A model generated the notes under the pieces. That model made no database searches. It had not been told where the DNA came from and worked only from the letters and a program-made list of their open reading frames with translations. Source: Platerodrilus igneus (taxonomy: Eukaryota; Arthropoda; Insecta; Coleoptera; Lycidae). Taken from it: 64,000 nucleotides of DNA. The stretch spans positions 2,617,884-2,681,883 of the forward strand of contig JARFIW010001176.1 of the NCBI GenBank assembly GCA_036346225.1. The letters run 5' to 3'. A program made the position numbers and the translations under genes. Positions 24,540-33,735 of this stretch are shown here, piece by piece (within the stretch, counting starts at the first letter, position 1; every line of letters begins with the position of its first letter).

Positions 24540-24731
24540 TCACCTACAATTTTCCAGCACTTTATTTACATTGACTACAAACTGCTCAATAATTTTAACC
24601 CGACTACTATTATTATTCTTTCCTGAACATTTAACAAATTGCGTAGATATTTCGAAATTTGCCAAAGACAGACAGACAAACAGACAGACTGATTGCATCA
24701 ATTTTTCATTCTCGCTTTTAAAGAATAACAA
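24540..24731 (-). CDS. Second conserved frame, left-arm copy (63 aa)
   Basis: Points outward, opposite to the 89-aa frame. The N-terminal part (SVCLFVCLSL) is just a translated TCTG microsatellite. The rest, ANFEISTQFVKCSGKNNNSS then RVKIIEQFVVNVNKVLE, matches the mirror copy at 25501 in 32 of 37 residues. It ends where the left arm lacks about 370 bp present in the right arm. It may be an exon remnant; I do not recognise it. Confidence 0.35.
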   Translation of the reverse strand: MLFFKSENEKLMQSVCLFVCLSLANFEISTQFVKCSGKNNNSSRVKIIEQFVVNVNKVLENCR

Positions 24732-25375
24732 GTCGTAGTTATTAAATCGCGAACTCAGTTATCTGCAGGAAATATAAATTGAAAAATTTATGAAATACTC
24801 CAACTTAAAAACTAGCAATTAAATCTATTGAAATATATGCTATGAGTTATTTACTGGTTACTGGTTTCCCAACATTTAATAAATTGCACAGATATTTCGA
24901 AATTTATTAAAGACAGACAGACAGACTGATTGCATCAATTTTTCATTCTCCCTTTTAAAGAATAACAAGTCGTAGTTATTAAATCGCAAACTCAGTTATC
25001 TGCAGGAAATATAAATTGAAAAATTTATGAAATACTCCAACTTAAAAACTAGCAATAAAATCTATTGAAATATATGTTATGAGTTATTTACTGGCTACTG
25101 GTTTCCCAACATTTAACAAATTGCACACATATCTCGAAATTTGCCAAAGACAGACAGATAGACTGATTGCATCAGTTTTTCATTCTTGCTTTTAAAGAAT
25201 AACAGGTCGTAGTTATTAAATCGCGAATTCAGTTATCTGCAAGAAATATAAACTGGAAAATTTATGAAATGCTCCAACTTCAAAACTAGCAATAAAATCC
25301 ATTGAAGTATATGCTATGAGTTATTTACTGGTTACTGGTTTCCCAAAATTTAACAATTTGCACAGATATATCGAA
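24640..25375. repeat. Three tandem ~240-bp units in the element core
   Basis: GATATTTCGAAATTT recurs at about 24642, 24886, 25124 and 25360, each followed by a (CAGA)n run, CTGATTGCATCA, TTTTCATTCT, AATAACAAGTCGTAGTTATT and ATGAGTTATTTACTGG. Units are highly similar. Each holds part of the second conserved frame, so a piece of the arm has been amplified in the core. Confidence 0.88.
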
Positions 25376-25500
25376 ATTTTATATTTCTTGCAGATAACTG
25401 AGTTCGTGATTTAATAACTACGACTTGTTATTCTTTAAAAGCGATAATGAAAAATTGATGCAATCAGTCTGCCTGCCTGTCTGTCTAGGTCTGTCTGTCT

Positions 25501-25701
25501 TTGGCAAATTTCGAGATATCTGTGCAATTTGTTAAATGTTTAAGAAAGAATAATAATAGTGGTCGGGTTAAAATTATCGAGCAGTTTGTAGTCAATGTAA
25601 ATGAAGTGCTAGAGAAATCGTTGCTTCCCTGGGCTGATCCGCCAATTACAACGTACGACCTGATGACACCGATACAGCATGTATTAGTTGGCTTAATATA
25701 G
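25501..25701 (+). CDS. Second conserved frame, right-arm copy (66 aa)
   Basis: Mirror of 24540-24731 and longer: after VVNVNEVLEK it continues SLLPWADPPITTYDLM, TPIQHVLVGLI. No ATG starts it; the visible opening codon is TTG, so the true start is unknown. A pyrimidine tract ending in TTTTTTTAG at about 25755, followed by GTGAACAAGAAGAAG-type basic codons up to about 25830, could be a splice acceptor and second exon. Function unknown. Confidence 0.4.
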   Translation: MANFEISVQFVKCLRKNNNSGRVKIIEQFVVNVNEVLEKSLLPWADPPITTYDLMTPIQHVLVGLI

Positions 25702-26104
25702 ATTTAATTCTCGTAATGCATTTACTTGATCTAATCTTCATCTGAATTTTTTTAGTGAACAAGAAGAAGAACAACCAGAAACGACCGCGCGTCAAAGATA
25801 AAGATAGAGTTGTAGTTGTGAGTGTTCTGTAAAACAAATCAGAAATGTAAACTTAAAAAGTTTGGAGCTAGTTACAAGGCAGCGAAAAGTTTAATGCTGA
25901 AAGAAAAACAGTTTGGAGTGAGTTAGAGCTGTTCTTTATATTTGAGTTGCTTGCTCATTGGAAAACGAAGATATAAACAACTTAGGTGAATTATAGTATG
26001 TTTATTCTAGAGTACATAACATTATATTTTCCAATTACATATATTTTATAAATTACAATAAAAAAAATACATTGTGTTAGTCTTTCGTTTGTTTTCATTT
26101 CACA

Positions 26105-26374
26105 TTACTCGGAAAATTCTATATTGACAGTGACTCCTGTAGAACCTTTACTGATTATGTAGACATCTCTGTTTGAACCAATACTATCGTTTAACTTCTT
26201 AATTCCATCGGCTTGGAGATATTCAAAGTACCGTAGCGGTAAAATACATTTAAATTCCTCTGTTTCTATCATTACCCGATCACCAAATTTTGTTTTTATT
26301 GTTTCCACCCTCAAAGCCTTATACTTTTGGTTCACTATAAGGTAGGTACTTTTATTAAAATGACCGAAATCCAT
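26105..26374 (-). CDS. Small conserved protein, right-arm copy (89 aa)
   Basis: Mirror copy of 24155-24424, also intact. Codon by codon I count 22 base differences in 270, 19 in codons whose residue changes and 3 in silent codons. Codons 70-87 are identical. Both frames stayed open, but the bias towards replacement changes argues against strong purifying selection on both copies since they separated. Likely role and caveats as for the left copy. Confidence 0.6.
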   Translation of the reverse strand: MDFGHFNKSTYLIVNQKYKALRVETIKTKFGDRVMIETEEFKCILPLRYFEYLQADGIKKLNDSIGSNRDVYIISKGSTGVTVNIEFSE

Positions 26375-26579
26375 ATATATGATGCTTAAATTACACTTTT
26401 TATCTTAATGACGAACAAATTAAAGTTTTATATTGATAACAAATTTTGCTTATTCAATCAGAAATGAATACTCTTGCGGTAGCACTTTTCCCTTTTCCTG
26501 TCTTTATGCAACCTTGCCTGTATATTGCTAACTAAACGGCTATCAAAATTATGCAACTATATTTGCACCAGAAGCAGTT

Positions 26580-26945
26580 TCAAGTCGACTGATCTACTTT
26601 GGCTCTAAATTAACGCAGTTATTAGTCGACTATTGACCAACATTGGGTTCATAATCGCATAGACTTTGGGACCAGTTTAACCTACTGACTTACTTTGGGT
26701 CCATAGTGGTATTGACTTTGGGATCAGTTTGACCTACTGACTTACTTTGGGTCCATAGTCACAGTGACTTTGGGACCAGTTGACCTACTGACCTACTTTG
26801 GTGTAACCTACTGACCTACATTGGGTCCATAGCCGCATTGACTTTGAGACCAGTTTGACCTACTGACCTACTTTGAGCCCATAGTCACATTGACTTTGGG
26901 ACCAGTTGGACTACTGACCTACTTTGGGTTCATAGTCGCATTATA
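26580..26945. repeat. Subterminal minisatellite, right arm
   Basis: Reverse-complement counterpart of 23500-23960 with about six units (CCTACTGACCTACTTTGGG, TCCATAGTC..ATTGACTTTGG). Unit number and spacing differ between the arms, so the arrays have changed length separately. Confidence 0.85.
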
Positions 26946-26955
26946 TTACTACTCA

Positions 26956-27264
26956 CACGCAAATCAACTAAGCCACGGAGCAGCCCCTATGACACTGCTA
27001 CATTTGATTCTCAAATACTCCACCCAAATATTACATTGGGTAGGAAGCGAATTTTTCGACCTGGAAATTTTGAATTTTGCCACACCCTTGCTGTTTGACA
27101 CAAAGGTAGAGATCTTTAACGTACGTGACAACACACAACACGCACTCATACACACACGCGCGCACACACACACACACACGGAATCTACATTTTACTTCTC
27201 ATCCAAACGAGGGCCTATCTTCTTGAAAATGCCGGCTTAACATTTATCAAGCGGACCGTGTAGG
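26956..27264 (-). mobile_element. SINE, right side of the split plus (CA/CG) run
   Basis: Resumes the SINE interrupted at 23489 (TCACACGCAAATCAACTAAG) and contains a further body copy (TTGGGTAGGAAGCGAATTT, CCTTGCTGTTTGACAC, GATCTTTAACGTACGTGA). A (CA/CG)n microsatellite at about 27122-27180 has expanded where other copies have GACAACACTCACACAC. Frames at 26890-27240 and 26964-27179 are repeat translations. Confidence 0.7.
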
Positions 27265-27540
27265 AAGGCGTCGCCGTGGATCAATGTAGTAAGCGTAAGA
27301 CTACGGATCCCAAGGTCCTGGGTTCAAATCCCGACACGGCCGACTGCTTGAAAAATGGCAGGTGAGCATTTTTCACAAAAATTACACACGGGACCTACAT
27401 TTTACCTCTCATCCGAACGAGGGTGTGTTTTCGTGAAGAATGTCCGCCCAATATTTTTCAAACGGTTTATGTTGAGAATGAACCCGGGACCTTGGACTTG
27501 GTAGTCATACGCCAATAAGAGTTTAGTGCGATGGCCCTGC
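27265..27540 (+). mobile_element. SINE head, plus strand, joined to a minus-strand SINE body
   Basis: 27267-27345 is the tRNA-like head: GGCGTCGCCGTGGATCAATG, a B-box GGTTCAAATCC at about 27330-27340 and a matching 3' acceptor-like CACGGCCGAC. After about 27400 the sequence turns into a reverse-oriented body and head (ACCTCTCATCCGAACGA, GAACCCGGGACCTTGGA). The result is a head-to-head SINE arrangement. The B-box is part of the Pol III promoter in this class. Confidence 0.72.
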
Positions 27541-27994
27541 ACTAAACATCTAGTTCAGATAATCCCACACTGCTCCAGCAATCGATGCTTTTGTTGCTAG
27601 CCGGTGAGTCAGGGTAACACTACCCCTAAACCCAAGAAAAAAAGACCAATGCGGAAATAAAAAATCTTGCTTCCTGACCAATGTAGTACCGTTGGGTGGA
27701 GCATTAGAAAATCAAAAGCAATGTATTATTCTGACCAAGGATTGAATAAGTGTTGCAACATTACAATAGTTGTAATTAGATTATTGTCCTTTAGAAAATT
27801 AACGAAAATAAAATAGCAGAACTTCTAGAATATATCGGAGCGCCCGAAATATAAATTTCTTCAATGAATCAGGGCAAAATTAATTATTGAGAGGACTTAT
27901 TCACACTTGACTCAGAATTTATTTATTCTTATTCCCTATCCTGCCACATTATGCTACATTATTGAAATTTTAATAAAAATATATTCAATAATAT
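27541..27994. other. Between SINE and LINE: no gene seen
   Basis: A mixed stretch without a coding frame or a repeat that I recognise. Confidence 0.5.
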
Positions 27995-28424
27995 AATCAA
28001 TCATCACCATCATCACATCTTCTGTCTTGGAAATGGTTAGACGCGTACCTTCCTTGTTTCTTATTCTATGGTAACCTACACATTCCCCTAAAATTCCCAC
28101 AGCCTACATCTTTCACTATCTGCGCGCAATAGTCCGATCCAGGTATAATTTTGCCCCTCTTTTTTTCTTATCTCTGCTTGTCTCTGTTTGATATACATCC
28201 CGCACTATTCCCCAATTGCCTTAGAAAGTGTCCTGTCCTCTATTTAATCTATTTTATGTTTTCCATGGATATCCTTCTTCCTGTCCGGTCCTCTACTGCT
28301 CAAGTTTCACAGCCGTACAGTGCTGTGCTCCACACATATGCAATGTTTTCCTTGTTTATATGTTTGGTGTCTAGTAGTTGCTTTTTCTTGTTGAATGTAG
28401 AATGACCTTGTGCCAATCTTTGTT

Positions 28425-28766
28425 TTATATCTTTTGCACTTTCCCATCTTGCGTTATTTGGCTTCCTAGGTAGCAGAAATCCTTAACCTCTTGTAAGTTC
28501 TCGTTTCCTATTTGTATTCTAGTTTTTGACTTATTTTGCCCTCCTTTACATACTAGTACTTTAGTTTCATTTTTGTTTATTTTCATACCGTACCTTTCTG
28601 TTAGAATGGTTTCTGTTTCATTAGGAGCTGCTTTTAGTTCTTCCTTGCTAGTTGCTAATACAGCTATATCATCTGCATATCTAAGTATATCAATCTTTTG
28701 TCCCTGCATAATAATTCCAAATGTCTTACTGCATTTGACAGGATTCATTGCTTCTTCGATGTGCAA
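28425..28766 (-). pseudogene. LINE copy B RT palm and thumb
   Basis: 113 open codons with KIDILRYADDIAVLATSKEE (YADD, catalytic Asp pair intact), then MKINKNETKVLVCKGG and NLQEVKDFCYLGSQITQDGK, the classic palm/thumb motifs of RTE-type LINEs. A frame break separates it from the fingers region to the right. It would synthesise cDNA at the nicked target in a live element. Confidence 0.85.
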
Positions 28767-28859
28767 GTTAAAAATTAATGGGGATTGGGCACATCACTGC
28801 CTCACCCCTTTCCTAATATTTACTTCTTCACGTTCCTGCTCTAATTATATTACAGCTGT

Positions 28860-29348
28860 TTACTCTTTGTATAAGCTATTTACTATCCGTCTATCCCTAA
28901 AACTCATTCCAATCATTTTGAGTATTTCGAACATTTTTTTCCATTTTACTTTGTCGAGTGCTTTTTTCAGATCTACACACCCCACGCTTTCCCCTTTTTC
29001 TATTATTTTTTCCATTATCACCCTTAGAGCTAAAATAGCCTCCTGTGTTCCCTTGTTTCGCCAAAACCCAAATTGATCTTCTCCTAATATTTCTTCAGTT
29101 CGTTTTTCCATTCGTCTTTGTTCAATTCTAGTTAATATTTTTGATACGTGTGTTGTCAAACTTATTGTTCGAACATTTTCACATCTATCCGCGTCTCTCT
29201 TTTTTGATATAGTTACTATGGTGTAACGTTTGTACCTTTGGGTATTTTGTCTGCCGCATATATAGTTTATAAGTTGGAAGAGACGTTCTGTTACTGATTG
29301 TTCAGCGGCTTTTATAGCTTCTGCTTGCACTTTATCTGTACCCGGCAC
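28860..29348 (-). pseudogene. LINE copy B RT fingers
   Basis: 162 open codons, the longest LINE frame in the window. It begins PGTDKVQAEAIKAAEQSVTE and contains RTISLTTHVSKILTRIEQRR, LGEDQFGFWRNKGTQEAIL and VGCVDLKKALDKVKWKKMFE. In the family this last stretch holds the first catalytic Asp (FVDLEKAFD); here VDL is kept but the second Phe is gone. Frameshifts on both sides make it non-functional. Confidence 0.85.
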
Positions 29349-30042
29349 CTTACCATTTTTCAGACTATTTATGCTAATTCAAACCTATCTCTAAGTACAG
29401 GATATCCCAAGTTATCCTTTTCAGTGTCTGATTCCTGTTTTAATGCTGTTACTTCTTTTCCTGCATATAAATTCTCATATATTCGTGTTATCTAATCACT
29501 TTCTCTACATTTTCAATAATTATGTCTCCTACCGCGCCCCTTATATTTTGGCGATACGGTTTTATATCCTAAAATTAATTATAATTAATTTGTATGCTTC
29601 GTCTGTCTTTTCTATTTCCATCTTAGTTTGTACCTCTTTCCACTTTTCATCAATCCATTTCTCTTTAGCTTTCCTGCATTTGCGAACAAATTTTCATTTT
29701 ATAACTTTGTATCTCGGCTTTCCAGCCTCGTCTGGTTTGTTTTTGTATTTTCGTCTTTCTTCTATTAAATTTAGGATTTTCTTTTTTATCCATGATTTCT
29801 TATTTTGTGGATATTTCCGGCCGCTATGTCTAAGCTGGATGTAATTGTTACTTCATTCTGTTTCTACTTCCTTAGTTAGTATCAGGAATTTTCCCGATAT
29901 CTATCAGCAATTCATTTGATCTTTTTTCAAATCTTTCGTGGATATCTTTATCTTTTGGTTTCTCAAAGTTAGTGTCTTTTTCAGTTCCTTTTTCTTAAAT
30001 TTTTCAATTTAAGAGCGGCCTTCATAATTGCGATGCTGTGGT

Positions 30043-30914
30043 TAGTAATGGATTCGAACCGAACCGAACCGAACCTTGCCTTAGGTTCGGTTCGGTTCGA
30101 AAACTTTTTAGTCCGGTTCGGTTCGAAAAAATATATTCCGGTTCGGTTCGGTTCGGTTAGAAAAAAACGAACCGAACCTCGAACCGAACCGAGCCGGTTC
30201 GACATTTTGATATTTTAAACAACTAGTGCGTTCAACTACAACAATTTAAATGTTTAATGTAGTTTTTGTATTTAGTAGTTGCTACTTTCAAACCCAATAT
30301 TAATTAAGAATGAAATTGTTTCGTTTATTCTGAAAACTTCTGTAGTCTCTAGACCGTGACGTCGGCTTGTATATGTGTAAGATAGTTTTGCGACACGACT
30401 TATGTTTATTAAATAAAATAAGCTTGTTTTTAAAACCAAGTTTTCAAAATCATTTCGAGTTTCTCCAATATCTAATACTAGTTATAAACAAACAACAATT
30501 TGAAATAAGGAGCATTAAACAAAGCGAACTAATCTAGAATTTTTTTATCTACAAGCGTGCCTCCACGACAAAATTTATTGCCCATTACATTTTTTACCTA
30601 TTGGCTTAAAACTCGATGACCATATACATTAAAAAATCGTTCTATTTCTTATATGCTTGCGACTAGAGATTTTTAAAATGTGCATTTGGGAGAAATTAAG
30701 ATTAACATATTCTTAGTGAAAATTAAATTTTTAAACTAAATTTTTATTTAAAAAATCGAACCTTTCGAACCGAACCGAACCGAACCTTGAGCTAGGATCG
30801 GTTCGGTTCGAAAAATTTGCCGGTTCGGTTTGAAAATAAAATGTCCGGTTCGGTTCGGTTCGGTTCGAAAAATCGAACCGAACCTCGAACCTGTTCGGTT
30901 CGTGTCCATCCCTA
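30043..30914. mobile_element. hAT-like MITE with GAACC-rich inverted ends
   Basis: 872 bp inserted in LINE copy B. Target duplications are GCTGTGGT (30035-30042) and GTTGTGGT (30915-30922), 8 bp with one mismatch, as expected for hAT. The element starts TAGTAATGGATTCGAACCG and its other end, read inverted, starts TAGGGATGGACACGAACCG. Each end carries about 140-150 bp of (GAACC)n / (GGTTC)n blocks that are themselves palindromic (30051-30203 and 30764-30903). The ~560-bp middle is AT-rich with no transposase. Overlapping frames at 29981-30218 are repeat translations. Confidence 0.88.
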
Positions 30915-31139
30915 GTTGTGGTCAGTGTCTATATCTGCTTCTGGGTAGCTTCTGCAGTCTTTTACTTGATTCCTAAACCGTTGTCTAACAGGGATGTAAT
31001 CTATTTTATATCTTCTTATATCCCCCGGTTTCTTCTACGTGTATCGTCTTCTAGTATGATGTTGAAATAATGTGTTTGTGATGGTTAAATTGTTTTTGTC
31101 GAAAAATTCTACCAAATAGTTTTGCTGCAAAACAAATAA

Positions 31140-31320
31140 ACAAATGAAATAAAAATTAACGGGGATAGGGCTCATTCCTGTCTTGCCCTTTTCGTAATGT
31201 TTACTTCTCTACGTTCCTGCTCTAATTCTATTACCGCTGTTTGCTCGTTGAATAAGTAAGCTATGTACTATCCGTCTATCCCTAAAACTTATTCCAATCT
31301 TCGTGAGTATTTCGAGAACA
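31140..31320 (-). pseudogene. LINE RT fragment
   Basis: Short piece of the RT region (ACTTCTCTACGTTCCTGCTC, TATCCGTCTATCCCTAAAACT) joined directly to the 5' remnant of copy B after AAATAAACAAATGAAAT. It is either a second truncated insertion or an internal rearrangement of copy B. Confidence 0.75.
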
Positions 31321-32794
31321 ACGACATTGAAAATTTTATGTTTGTTGAGGAATGTAGAGAATTTTGATTAATTAAAAAATTATATTTAATTCAAAATTTA
31401 TACCATACCTATTGGGGTTATGGTTATGAGATGTGGTTCCTTTACACGATGTTTTATTTAATTAATTTAATCCTTACACAAAATCACTTCTCATATCTTG
31501 CCCTAGTTCTCAATCAGAAAACTACTGGAAATTAAGCGGTTTTAATTTTTATTTCTTTAATTAGTAGCTTTCCTTGGTAATTTTTTGTTTGGTTTTATCA
31601 TAATCGCTGTGACCAAGTAAATATTTGCCTTTCACTTTTTCGTAACACCACTAACATATTAATTATGTTTTATCAAAACCCCTTTGACCTAAGCAATTAT
31701 AGCATGATTTTTTAGTAATAAAACACAACTCATTTCCCTTCCAAGATTATAAAGTAACGAGTGGTAAAAAGTTACAACGTAATAGTTGAACTAATTTCAA
31801 TAATATCCGGGAGAAATCAAAAGAACATTTTTATTTGTTTGATTTTCCTGAGTAAAATAATAAATTAGGAAACGTTTTAGTCCTTGGGGGGGTATTGCAA
31901 TTAAGTGACAAATATATTATAGAAGCGTTAATTAACATAAAGAAAAAGCAACGGTTGTAACACAATAGAAATTTTATTAAACTATCTAGTTTCCTATACA
32001 CAAAAAAATGCTGCTCAGATTTAAATTACATGAATATAAACATTAACATAGAAGTAACAAGCTATAAAAACCTAAACACGCCATAGAATTCATAATATTC
32101 TGTTATAATCCTCTAATTTGCTTTAAATGGAAATTTGAATTACTCAGAAACTGTTTTTCTGCAAATAACCTCTGTCGTTAAAAATCCTTTAAAATACAGC
32201 CAACCTAATAAAATCATACACAAAATTAATAATAAAACTGTCAAGATTAATTGCGAACTATTAAAACGCGTCATCTTTAAAGAATACAGTAATAATTCTC
32301 TGATTTGAAAGTATAATCAGTACGTTCATTATGAAGAAATTTTCCAAAGTAAAAGGCGTTCGTATTATTTAATTAATAACTGATTTACGTGTTTTTAAAG
32401 CTGGAGAACTCATTAAAGTATTTTAATTAATAATTATAGGTGAAATTGTTTAGGAAGAATAGCATACGTGTTGTTTACGCATGAAGCGGATTCTTTCTGA
32501 TTCAAATGTTTTAATTAGACTACTTAACTCGATATGGATTTAATGCAATCACTAAGCTTTTTGAACAAAATTTTTTACAAGTACGCTTAACTTACAACCA
32601 TAAATGGTATATTGTTGTAAAACCCTTTCATAGCTTGTAAAAAATATTTTAATAGACAACTGAATAGGGTATACACTTCTGGTATACTCGACGGTAGCCA
32701 ACTTCTCTTATATACCAGCAAAAATTATATTTCTTTTATAAATTACAAACTTTTATTACAAATCACAATTTACGTAATATTTAATAGTATATTG
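31321..32794. other. AT-rich stretch, no gene seen
   Basis: No coding-like frame, RNA fold or recognised repeat in about 1.5 kb. Confidence 0.5.
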
Positions 32795-32912
32795 TGTCAC
32801 AAGGGCAGAAAGTGAGCATCAGCAGCCCGCAGCTATTAGATGCCTGAGCGAGCAAAGCGAGCGAGGGCAGCTGATAGCTAAGGGCTGCTAATGCATTTTT
32901 GCCTGTGTGACA
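32795..32912. repeat. 118-bp foldback palindrome
   Basis: Imperfect inverted repeat bounded by TGTCACA and TGTGACA. Arms share GCATYAGCAGCCC, AGCTAT and TGCC, and the centre is GAGCGAGCAAAGCGAGCGAG, itself close to a palindrome. GC-rich in AT-rich flanks. It looks like a small foldback MITE or a strong RNA hairpin if transcribed. Confidence 0.75.
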
Positions 32913-33539
32913 TACAACTGTTTTTTGTCTAGTATTAAAAAAAGAAAATAGGAAAAATAACACAAAATAAAGAAGGTTAATAACATTTGATGTATTTATT
33001 TATTATAGTAATTGTTATTAATTATCCCTTGAGCATTATTATGGATAGTAATACCAGAATTTGTAGGCACTTGGTAAGTATTTGAGGTGCTGGTAGCATT
33101 GTAACAATTTTATTTTTGGTTATTAAATCCCTTCATCAAAGTGCGAAAATAATAAAACACTTTTATTAAAATAATGGTAAAATACATTTAACAAGTAAGG
33201 TAATACGTTAAAGCAGCATCTTTATTTGTTATTCTATTTGTGGTTGGATATCTGAGTCTTCTACAGCAATTCGCAGGCGCGTTTAGGTTTGACAACCTTC
33301 TCCTTGGACGCCCGGTCGCCCGAGCGAGTTTGATAATCAGTCGGCCATACGTGGAAGAAGAGACAAGATGTATGAAAGAACGCAGGCCGGTAATTTGCGT
33401 ATCAATTTTGATGAGTAAGGACATATTCTTGAATAGCGGTTGGTAACGTATAAAAGTTATTATCTTGTTTTAATTTGAGATAATTGTTTAGCGCGACGAG
33501 ACACATTGCTACAATTACCCATGCACTTTGAAATTAGAA
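32913..33539. other. Unassigned stretch with a GC-richer patch
   Basis: A GC-richer patch at 33235-33420 has open frames on both strands (33188-33424 minus, 33240-33446 plus), neither with a recognisable motif. No decision possible. Confidence 0.4.
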
Positions 33540-33735
33540 AATTTAATCTATTTTAAGAAAACTACTTTGTTACACGAACGACATGAACAATGCAACTTAG
33601 AAGATAAGAAATTCAATCCCTTTTGTTAAAACCACTTTGTTTTACGACGTGTAAAATGCAACTTAGAAGATGGAAAGTTTAACCAATTTAAAGAAGACCA
33701 CTTTGTGAAACAGCGTAAAGATGCTACTTTGTCTA
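33540..33735. repeat. Tandem repeat of ~65 bp, about three units
   Basis: Units share AC(C/T)ACTTTGT, TGCAACTTAGAAGAT and A(A/G)TTTAA/TTCAA spacing; the third ends at GATGCTACTTTG. Diverged, so old. Confidence 0.7.

Larger units (their letters stand above)
23490..26955. mobile_element. 3.5-kb long-inverted-repeat element of unknown superfamily
   Basis: Mobile element with long inverted arms (about 23490-24775 and 25378-26955) around a ~600-bp core. Each arm, from outside in, has AGTAATATAATGCGAC at the tip, a ~52-bp minisatellite, about 200 bp of single-copy DNA, an intact 89-codon frame pointing inward, and a short frame on the opposite strand. The element sits inside a SINE. A TCACAC hexamer flanks both tips (left TAGTCACAC, right TACTCACAC), so the target duplication may be 6 to 9 bases. 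No transposase is seen; layout resembles foldback-type elements (Drosophila FB, Galileo). Confidence 0.75.
27995..31110 (-). mobile_element. RTE-like LINE, copy B, split by a MITE
   Basis: Minus-strand copy of the same family as copy A. The 3' end is at about 27995-28020 in a short (CATCAT)n run, the usual simple-repeat tail. RT is the best preserved in the window (28425-28766 and 28860-29348). At 30043-30914 an 872-bp element interrupts the sequence between RT and endonuclease. LINE sequence resumes at 30915 and stops near 31110, before the endonuclease N-terminus, so the copy is 5'-truncated. Confidence 0.88.

Noticed and set aside
26890..27240. 116-codon plus-strand frame with a histidine/threonine tail
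   Set aside because: It spans the tip of the inverted-repeat element, SINE sequence and a CA microsatellite; no family resemblance.
27267..27345. Possible functional tRNA gene with B-box GGTTCAAATCC
   Set aside because: The same head recurs in SINE copies with the SINE body and target duplications; the D-arm and anticodon arm do not fold convincingly.
28573..29076. 167-codon plus-strand frame
   Set aside because: It is the antisense shadow of the LINE RT on the minus strand; similar shadows occur over every LINE copy (for example 8461-9572, 29298-29844, 61091-62087).
29981..30218. Two overlapping frames rich in RTEP/GSVRF repeats
   Set aside because: Both are translations of the GAACC/GGTTC pentamer blocks of the MITE.
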